Assembly: GCA_016785225.1 (NCBI GenBank)
Contig: JAFBJZ010000437.1
Span: 402,501-466,500 of the forward strand
From: Psettodes erumei
Taxonomy: Eukaryota; Chordata; Actinopteri; Pleuronectiformes; Psettodidae
DNA: 64,000 nucleotides
Reading direction: 5' to 3'
Of the stretch, positions 59,101 through 64,000 are shown in pieces (position 1 is the first letter of the stretch; each line of letters opens with the position of its first letter). A program made the translations under genes and the position numbers. The notes below the pieces were generated by a model, which was given only the letters and a program-made list of their open reading frames with translations, was not told where the DNA came from and did no database searches.

Positions 59101-60689
59101 ATTTCTTGGAGCGAGCAAGAATCACACACACCATAAGGTATCATCACACATGCTATCGTCACGCCACCTGCTACATGTAGCGCGGGTTAATTTCTCCCTC
59201 CGGCGCCCCCCCCCCTCGCTGTGGTTTCCTGTTAAACCGCGAATGCCACAGCACTAGCGTGTCCCGCATATCATGTGTATTCATTTCTCCGTCATGCTGT
59301 CACTGCTCTGCTCTGTCCGTCCCTCTGGGGGGTTTATTGCTGTCCCTGAGGAATCCCTCGCTGGTTTCATCCGGGCCGCCCCCTCAGAGCAGAGCCTGAC
59401 ACAACACGGGAGCCGTTCATCGCTAGAAACGCTCAAACTGAGCGTTTCAGAGAAACGTGGCTGCAGATACGTCAGGTTTGTTGTTGGACGGAGTGACACT
59501 ATGCTAATTCTCCACCTGTTAACAACAACATGCTCTGGTAGCACGTTAGGGCTGTGACTAAGAATCAGCTTAATGTTTGCCTGTTGTACCGCCTGCTGTC
59601 GGAGAGTTGCAGCTTCCAAGGCTCATCCAGATTGTGCAATACAGACTTTCTTTTTTTGGACTGTGGGCATTATGAGAACAAGGGTGGGCATTTTTGAGAC
59701 CTTGTGTGAAATACATCTCCAGTAGAAACAAGTTTAAAAAAAAAAAAAAAGCTCCATAAGTCTTCTCTTGCATCATCACTTTCTTTTTCATCTGGTTTAA
59801 AAGCTCAGTGTGTTTTGACTGGGGACTGGCTTTTGGAAACAGTGGTGAACGTGACCGCTCTTGGATGATGTGTGAGTTTCAGTTCTTTCTCCAGAAAATG
59901 TGCTTCATGTTAACCTACCATTGGTACATTTGATTAAAGAGCCTCCTCGCAGATAATTTAGGGACTTAGCACATCTGCACCTACATCCTGCACAGTGAAG
60001 GTCGAACATGTATCTGAAGTTACGATAAAACACATTTTGTGTGGTGAGGAACTCTGAATAGCCTCAGACTCGTCCTTTGACATAAATCAAATGCTCCCTG
60101 TGTATTTTTCTCTTTTTCTACTAATTGAAATGATCTGCTACTAACAGTAGGTCACGTGGTGTTTTTAACCGTAAGCTTTTAGCTCTCAGCCGTTATTGAG
60201 CATCATCCATTAGCTCTGAGGTATTAGCCTGCATTACTCAGCTGCTCCTCGCGACTGAACCTTCTTGACAGCGAAGTCAATCTTCTTCGGAAGTAATGTT
60301 GCCGGTCAGCAGTGCTATCCCCTTGAGACGTCGGTTTATTGACCAATAACCATAAAGAAAAACGTGATGACATTTTTCCTTCAGCTTTCCATGTTCAGAA
60401 GAAGCCAGATGTTTCATGGGATGTTGCCGTTAAGTTTGAAGCAGGAGATTATTTGGTTCCGATAAGTCATTTTGACCCGTTCTGATATGGAAACCTGTGT
60501 TGTGTTGTGTCTGTCTGTCTGTGTGTGTGTGTGTGTTAGTATGTGTGTGAGCAGTTCAGGAAGAGCAAGAGGCTACATCTCTTACATCATTTCTCTTTTA
60601 TTTTTTTTATTTATCCTTTTTGTCAGAAGGAGCTGAGACAAGCACTTTTACCTCCACCACAACATAGTTATCTGTCAGCTACTCTGTCT

Positions 60690-60726
<37 letters not shown>

Positions 60727-62981
60727 GCACTTGACAGTGGAAGTGCATAGGTTTTTGTTCAAAGTAACTTCGATCCCCTCTAAGAGAAACCTCCCCTCTT
60801 ATTATTTCAGGAATACATTTTTTCGCCTTAAACTCTCCAAATTGTCGACTGGATAAGCATTTGGCTGGCAACTTTTTATTGGGTGCTGGCTTCGCAGCCT
60901 CCCGTCCATGTCTCAGTTACGTACATCACCATGGTAACTTTGGCTGCATTGTTTGGCAAATAAAATGTCCCACCAATCAGATTTTCTGGATTAGTATTCC
61001 TCGATGGTGCCATAAACTTGGTGCAGAAATAGAAACCAGGCTGTTTTGCCGGGACCACCTCCTTGTGCCCTGATGTTTCATTAAAAGAAAGAAGAAAATG
61101 GAGGTCCTGTTTCCAGGCTTTTTCCCCTCTCTGATGAGGAAAAGGAGACTTCTATTAAACAGCATGTGGCTTGTATTAAGCGATTAGACTCATCAGTCCT
61201 TTTGTTTCCTCTTGCGTATCGAAGGAAAAATCCAGTCTGTAACACGTTCACTCCATTAAAACAGCTGTTTGGCAAAACAAAGAAAGGCCTCTGGTGTGTC
61301 ACATAACCGGTCCATTCTGAAATGTCTCCTCTCACAGCGGCTCCAAGTCTTCAACTTGTGTTTAGTTGTTTCTCCACTGCTGGCGACGACAAATAGCGGT
61401 GCGAGTGCTGGCATATGCACCCGCGATGGTCACAGGTTTCATTTGGCCCGCCGGCACGGCGTCAGGGCATTCATCCATCATCTGCGCCTGTGCCCTATCA
61501 GCTTGGCTTCCCATCCAGCACATACAGAGGGGCGGAGGGATGACATACAACCTGGACAGGTGGTGCTTCATGTTTTCAGATTATGGGAAGAAACCAAAAC
61601 CCACAGAGACGGGAGGGAAAACCTCCATACTCCACACCAAGACTCACCAGCTGGCCTCCAGAGAACATTCTTTTTTTCTTCTTTTTTGTTTTTCCTCTTT
61701 TCAAAATGATGAAATGAATAAGTCACTTTTTGGTACAAAGAATGGGAGGCAGAGAAAGAGATGGAGAAAAGGGCAGAGGAAGGAAATGAAAAGCAACGAA
61801 GGATGCAAATTGGTTTTCAATCTGCCAGATTTCATTTTATATGTTTTTGTTTTTGTTTTTTCCTTTTTAATTTTGACTTTTCGCCAGCCAAGTTAAAAAA
61901 GAAACATCTGACCACTTAAATATCTAATTTGGCCTGTGAAGGAAGTCCAGAGAGGAGGAGTTCTCTGGTATTCGAAGGAGACGGGGGGCCAGATGACACA
62001 TGTTGATTTCTTTTCTGAAAGTTGACAAGTCCGGTGCACAGAGTGCTAGTTGTACTGCATTTTAGTGAAGACCTGTAGCTTTGGAGATTCCCTGTGAACA
62101 ATCAGGAAAAGCAAATGAATGAGAGGATGGCACCATTGTAATCTGAATCTTTTTAAAGTTTTTTTTATGCCTTTATTGACAGGACAGCTGAATATTTGAC
62201 AGGAAAGGGGGAGAAAGAGAGAGAGAGAGGATGACATGCAGTAAATGGGCCACAGGCAGGATTTGAACCAACAGCCACTGCAGAGGATTAATAGCCTCAG
62301 TACATGGGGTGTGCACTCTACTGACTGAGCTATAGGGGCTCCTTGTACTGAACCCACATCAAATTCCAGATTTCACAGATGTCCAGGGAATGACGCTGTG
62401 AAACAGAGGAGGTGTAATCAAACTTTTGTTGGAGGCAGGGCTGTGGCAGAAGCATAAATAATCTTACTGGTTAAATAAAACAGGCACTGAGAGAAGTTTC
62501 TCCTGCCCTGAAGCACAAAATGAGAGCAATACATTGCTGTGTGAAGTGTGAGGGTATGGCTGATCAATACCAATTACTTCACTATGTGCTGAGATTTGAA
62601 AACTCACTTTCTAGTGGTGATTTCCATTACACTTAAAAAAAAAAAAGCATATGGTTACAGGTTGTATTTTTTACTGATGTCATCGTTGTTAAAAAAAAAA
62701 TAATTTGACAGTATGCACATTTAAAATAAAATGTAATTTAAAAAGTTGTCATCCTTTTAATGCCTCTTTTTTTTTTTTAAATCTCCCAGCTTGCTCAGGA
62801 TGAGGGCAGCCCGGTCCGGGGCTTCGGCGTGGTGGAGTATGAGAGCGCGGAGCAGGCGGAGGCCGTGCTGATAGAGATGGACCGGACCCTGGTGGGAGGA
62901 CAGGAGGTCCGTCTGTCGCTCTGCACCCCTGGCACCTCAGGGAGAAGCACCCTGGCTGCACTCATCGCTGCCCAGGGTATG
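22601..62981 (+). CDS. raver2: RAVER2 (ribonucleoprotein PTB-binding 2), N-terminal 337 residues, 5 exons
   Basis: Joining 22601-22879, 35026-35092, 51775-52082, 52407-52571 and 62790-62981 gives 337 in-frame codons. The first 75 residues are acidic with an Ala run. RRM1 covers about residues 79-150. RRM2 covers about 152-228, with RNP2 LLCLTN at 153-158 and RNP1 KGYGFVEY at 193-200. RRM3 covers about 241-318, with CLCVDRLP at 243-250 and RGFGVVEY at 283-290. Then comes STLAALIAAQ, a raver signature. Family knowledge: raver proteins bind polypyrimidine-tract-binding protein through C-terminal SLLGEPP-type motifs and act as splicing co-regulators; those exons are outside the window. YGNIER and TGHSKGYGFVEYMKKD, together with CACHD1 next door, favour RAVER2 over RAVER1. 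The first ATG of the exon with strong Kozak context was chosen as start. Confidence 0.94.
23889..23930. repeat. (TG)21 microsatellite
   Basis: A perfect 42-base run in the first RAVER2 coding intron. Confidence 0.95.
25377..25426. repeat. (TG)25 microsatellite
   Basis: A perfect 50-base run, one of the two longest in the window. Confidence 0.95.
25707..25739. repeat. Short CCATCACCT minisatellite
   Basis: About three and a half tandem copies of the nine-base unit CCATCACCT. Confidence 0.8.
26448..26478. repeat. (TG)15 microsatellite
   Basis: A perfect dinucleotide run. Confidence 0.95.
30349..30387. repeat. C10-(AC)14 compound microsatellite
   Basis: A C run is followed by AC units, the same compound type as at 2655-2690. 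Confidence 0.93.
31135..31270 (+). mobile_element. Teleost interspersed repeat fragment (family R-C)
   Basis: CACCCTGTCATCCAAATTTG, GGTTACGTCCGGTTTCAAAC, CCAAGATGGCTGCAG, CCAACTGCCAAACTGGAGGC and TCAGTGACATCAGG occur in the same order as in a fish repeat I recall (ATCCAAATATGGTTACGTCC, CCAAGATGGCGGC, GGGTGACGTCACGG). The match is from memory. Confidence 0.5.
33907..33941 (+). mobile_element. Interspersed repeat end fragment (family R-D)
   Basis: TGGTGGCCTAGGACTTGCAC runs into AGTACTGTA. This resembles a dispersed vertebrate repeat end that I recall as GGCCTAAGACTTTTGCACAG followed by TACTGTA. The upstream extent, perhaps from 33640, is unclear. Confidence 0.4.
34559..34602. repeat. Imperfect (TG)n microsatellite
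   Basis: The TG run is interrupted by CGCG and TCTGCG. It lies about 420 bases before RAVER2 coding exon 2. Confidence 0.93.
35026..35092 (+). CDS. raver2: RAVER2 coding exon 2 (RRM1)
   Basis: The acceptor is CTTTGCAG ending at 35025; the donor is ACAG|GTAAGA. This 67-base exon encodes EVHEILKDYELKYCFVDRNK and GT plus one base of Ala. It is too short to stand out as an open frame and was found by frame continuity and the EVH..L.DY.LKYC raver pattern. Confidence 0.93.
35590..35755. repeat. Microsatellite-associated repeat with (CA)n
   Basis: TTGGTCCCCATAAGCCTGGA, AATACCAGAAGG and (CA)10 (35735-35754) are preceded by TAATCTTAACCCC and TAATCC motifs. This order resembles a dispersed vertebrate repeat that seeds CA microsatellites (GTCCCCACAAG, then AATAC, then CA). 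It is diverged. Confidence 0.4.
36595..36629. repeat. (GT)17 microsatellite
   Basis: A perfect run 160 bases from a second, longer GT run. Confidence 0.95.
36790..36841. repeat. (GT)26 microsatellite
   Basis: A perfect 52-base run, the longest GT run in the window. Confidence 0.95.
37463..37630 (+). mobile_element. Teleost interspersed repeat fragment (family R-E)
   Basis: CAAAAACTATTGGACCGATT followed by TTGATGA, then GAGTGATCCAGTTCAGTATC and CAGGAAAAATATTTTTTTAC, resembles a widespread repeat that I recall with CTACTGGACCGATTTTCATG, then GGATCC and CAGGAATTTTTTTTC. It is degraded and from memory. Confidence 0.5.
37785..37808. repeat. (TA)12 microsatellite
   Basis: A perfect run, the only clear TA microsatellite in the window. 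Confidence 0.93.
38905..38938. repeat. (TG)13(CG)4 compound microsatellite
   Basis: Alternating purine-pyrimidine throughout, a sequence type able to adopt Z-DNA. Confidence 0.93.
40454..40497. repeat. T16-C11-(AC)n simple-sequence cluster
   Basis: A T run, C run and CA run lie end to end. A (CCTT)n run follows at about 40590-40609. Confidence 0.9.
44380..44540 (-). mobile_element. Teleost interspersed repeat copy (family R-B), reverse orientation
   Basis: AATCTTTGGGTTTTGGGTTG, TTGGTCGGACAAAACAAAGA and GGAGAAAATAATCAGCAGAT are the reverse-complement counterparts of the motifs in 20740-21020. The shared order supports one family in two orientations. Confidence 0.6.
47285..47660 (-). mobile_element. 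Teleost interspersed repeat (family R-A), longer copy
   Basis: It begins with AGCACTTTGAGTGAAATGCT and a 14-base palindrome GTTAGCATGCTAAC (47319-47332). CTTAGCAGGTACAGTG, TTTGCTAATTAACACTCAAA, GAGACTGATGGGCATATCAG and TATTTGGTCATAAAATAG follow. It ends with GTTGTTGAGAGATTTC and AAAGTGGTGGACTGAC, the reverse complement of the fragment at 10183-10262. The ordered match to a common fish repeat is from memory and has internal gaps. Confidence 0.65.
50271..50290. repeat. A20 run
   Basis: A long A run that could be the tail of an old retroposed sequence. The 150 bases before it were not recognised. Confidence 0.8.
51341..51371. repeat. G6-(TG)12 microsatellite
   Basis: It lies about 400 bases before RAVER2 coding exon 3 and is followed by a long pyrimidine-rich stretch to the acceptor. 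Confidence 0.93.
51775..52082 (+). CDS. raver2: RAVER2 coding exon 3 (end of RRM1 and most of RRM2)
   Basis: The acceptor is CTCCTCCAG ending at 51774; the donor is CTG|GTACGT. It encodes AFVTLLNGDQAQDAI, the LQPTDSLLCLTNLP linker and RNP2, QFEELVRSYGNIERSFLVYS and the RNP1 KGYGFVEYMKKD. It is GC-rich compared with the flanking introns. Confidence 0.95.
52083..52406 (+). other. RAVER2 intron 3, 324 bases
   Basis: A compact intron between the two exons that share RRM2. Nothing else is recognised in it. Confidence 0.9.
52407..52571 (+). CDS. raver2: RAVER2 coding exon 4 (end of RRM2, start of RRM3)
   Basis: The acceptor is GTGTGCAG ending at 52406; the donor is TCAG|GTGAGT. Its 55 in-phase codons encode GDRSLMVQWMDVNQLS, HSKCLCVDRLP (RNP2 of RRM3) and DSEELTQLFSDTYKPVFCQ. 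It lies only 324 bases from exon 3. Confidence 0.95.
53760..53845. repeat. Possible family R-A fragment
   Basis: AAGCTAAACGCTAACAC, GCTGTTAGCGTAGCACATTA and TCATGCTAACAAACGC resemble the GCTAAC/GTTAGC-rich part of the repeat at 47285-47660. It is too short for certainty. Confidence 0.3.
54361..54600. repeat. Polypurine (GA-rich) block with diverged tandem units and a G-quadruplex-type core
   Basis: The plus strand is almost all G and A. A unit containing AATGTCAACCATATTAGAG recurs as AATGCCAGACCTATTAAGAG and AATGTCAGGCCTAATAGAGG at about 91- and 41-base spacing. G runs at 54442-54475 fit a quadruplex pattern. Confidence 0.7.
55543..55780 (+). mobile_element. Teleost interspersed repeat (family R-F), good copy
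   Basis: GGGGGCGTGGCTTAGGGAAG, TGACTGTATATTTGTGACAT, CATTTCTCTGTG, CTTTCACAGCGTTTAT and CTTTATAATAAAAAAACACA then TGGAAAT occur in the order of a very common fish repeat that I recall as ending with CACATGGAAATCTCAC. This is the best-preserved of the non-SINE copies. Confidence 0.65.
56104..56133. repeat. (CA)15 microsatellite
   Basis: A perfect dinucleotide run. Confidence 0.95.
58248..58266 (+). other. Canonical G-quadruplex motif
   Basis: Runs of four, four, five and three G are separated by single A bases, the most stable quadruplex loop geometry. (CCAT)n runs lie nearby at about 58047-58062 and 58193-58208. Confidence 0.8.
60692..60725. repeat. (CA)17 microsatellite
   Basis: A perfect dinucleotide run. 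Confidence 0.95.
61540..61665 (-). mobile_element. Decayed fish interspersed repeat fragment (family R-G)
   Basis: CTTCATGTTTTCAGATTATG, GGAAGAAACCAAAACCCACA, GAGACGGGAGGGAAAACCTC and CATACTCCACACC follow the order of a repeat I recall as CATGTTTTTGGACTGTGGGA, GGAAGCC, GAGAAAACCCACGCAGACAC, GAACATGCAAACTCCACAC. It is usually attached to a tRNA-like head, which is not visible here. Confidence 0.55.
62155..62341 (-). mobile_element. tRNA-derived SINE, well-preserved promoter boxes
   Basis: On the minus strand it starts AGCCCCTATAGCTCAGTCAG, an A box with tRNA-like 5' end, and has a perfect B box GGTTCAAATCC (plus-strand 62259-62269). The shared body TGCATGTCATCC and a CT-rich stretch follow. 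It ends with TGTCCTGTCAATAAAGGC and an A8 tail. A cloverleaf is not intact because the arm between the boxes is extended, so it is a SINE and not a tRNA gene. Confidence 0.85.
62790..62981 (+). CDS. raver2: RAVER2 coding exon 5 (end of RRM3)
   Basis: The acceptor is ATCTCCCAG ending at 62789; the donor is TATG|GTGAGT. Its 64 in-phase codons encode LAQDEGSPVRGFGVVEYESA, AEAVLIEMD and the raver-specific GRSTLAALIAAQ. The following exon, which should encode a GLLPEP-like segment, is not found before 64000. Confidence 0.94.
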
Positions 62982-64000
62982 GTGAGTATGAGTATCAGTT
63001 GTCAAACGACCCGTGTATATGCTAAACTCGTAAATGGCGACCGCAGAGGACATTGTGTCAGGCCATCGTGAATTTACGGGGTCATCAGCCAGAGAAAGCA
63101 GTTCACCAGCCACCGACTCTAAATGTGAGAGTTTAGACATGTCAATGGATCTCTTGTTTACTATTGTTTTATAAAAGTAAAAAGAAGGGTAACCTGTTTT
63201 CTTGGCTGGTCTTTTTCTTTGTTTTTTTAACTTTCTGCTCACAAAAAATAATTCAAAGAAAAGTAATGGGAAAGGTTAAAGGTCAGAGGAAGGTTTAAAG
63301 CCTCCCCTGTGTCAAACAAACCAAGCACACCAGCTCATTCCAACCACTGTTCGTGGTAAAGTGGATTCAGATATATGTAAATAGTTAACGGCATCATCAC
63401 AGCCAAACGTGGAAATAATCAGTTTCTTTCTTGTTTTATTGCTCGGAGGGGAAACTTATGACATTCGTCGCACAACTGATGTTTCCTAAAAAGCTGCACA
63501 TTTTATAGTTTGTAGTTCAGTCAGCCAACTCTAGCGAAACACTGTGTGAATGCAGAGTATTTAGAATTTATATTTGGTTTCTTGGCTCTAAGCTAAATAA
63601 CTTCCTCCCTCCCAGGGGAACTTGGGAGTTTGACTCTACAGATGGATGCTTTATGATCAGTAGCAGCAGCAGCAGAAGCAGCAAGTAATTATAACAGAGC
63701 GTTAGCAATGTAGCATCTGGCAAAGCAAACAGGCTTTTGTAAAGGGCAGTGTTAGCTTCTTGGTGCTAAAATAACATTTAGAAGCAACATCTGAAACTCC
63801 AGGTCCCATCATTTCACTGATAGTTAAGAAGTACATTTTTTTTTAAATTCTCTCTTCTGGAAGTCCATACATCATTGCACCAAAACATCGGACCTCCGGG
63901 GCTCAGGACCGAGCCGACGTGCTCGCAGTCACGTCTCATTGTGAAGCCGGCACCAGCTGGCTGTTGCACATGGGGCTTGACACGGTGCACATGCACAAAC
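62982..64000 (+). other. RAVER2 intron after coding exon 5 (5' part)
   Basis: No further raver exon is found before the window ends. It has a short CAG-rich run near 63660-63683 and otherwise nothing recognised. Confidence 0.75.

Larger units (their letters stand above)
52572..62789 (+). other. RAVER2 intron after coding exon 4, 10.2 kb
   Basis: No supported exon. It holds a polypurine block (54361-54600), an interspersed repeat (55543-55780), CA runs at 56104 and 60692, a G-quadruplex-type tract (58248-58266), a decayed repeat (61540-61665) and a SINE (62155-62341). Confidence 0.8.

Noticed and set aside
62259..62341. Possible tRNA gene on the minus strand
   Set aside because: The A and B boxes are good, but the anticodon and variable regions do not fold into a normal cloverleaf and a SINE body follows.
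63600..63640. CCTCCCAG|GGGAACTT as the acceptor of the next RAVER2 exon
   Set aside because: The following sequence does not encode a raver-like segment in any frame and reaches a stop quickly.

Overview
This window is vertebrate nuclear DNA, almost certainly from a ray-finned (teleost) fish, probably a percomorph. Multi-exon genes have GT-AG introns, (CA)n/(GT)n microsatellites are abundant, and several interspersed repeats resemble families I know from teleost genomes. There is no operon structure, CRISPR array or prokaryotic or phage gene, and no microbial-type system.

Two protein-coding genes lie head to tail on the + strand. The left one (374-12111 coding) is the 3' half of CACHD1, a single-pass membrane protein of the calcium-channel alpha2delta-like family. 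Thirteen exons join in perfect phase into 578 residues: the end of a Cache domain, a cysteine-rich juxtamembrane region, one transmembrane helix and a cytoplasmic tail ending in a His-rich stretch. A long 3' UTR probably runs to about 15.4 kb. The right gene (coding from 22601, continuing past the window) is RAVER2, an RNA-binding co-regulator of polypyrimidine-tract-binding protein. Its first five coding exons join in phase into 337 residues with three RRM domains. The remaining C-terminal exons lie beyond 64000. CACHD1 and RAVER2 are also neighbours in mammals, so the linkage is old.

The 7 kb between the genes has no convincing coding gene. It has a promoter-like patch near 15.74-15.9 kb (CCAAT box, CRE-like site, splice-donor-like site). 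A strong splice-acceptor-like tract lies 9 bases before the RAVER2 start codon. Together these suggest an upstream non-coding RAVER2 exon. The RAVER2 introns are 12.1, 16.7, 0.3 and 10.2 kb. They hold microsatellites, two candidate G-quadruplex tracts and decayed repeats, including a tRNA-derived SINE whose relative sits in a CACHD1 intron. Most of the remaining sequence looks like ordinary intron.

Exon borders come from reading-frame continuity plus splice signals. Gene names come from recognising the protein families and the conserved gene order. Repeat assignments rest on remembered similarity and were not searched.
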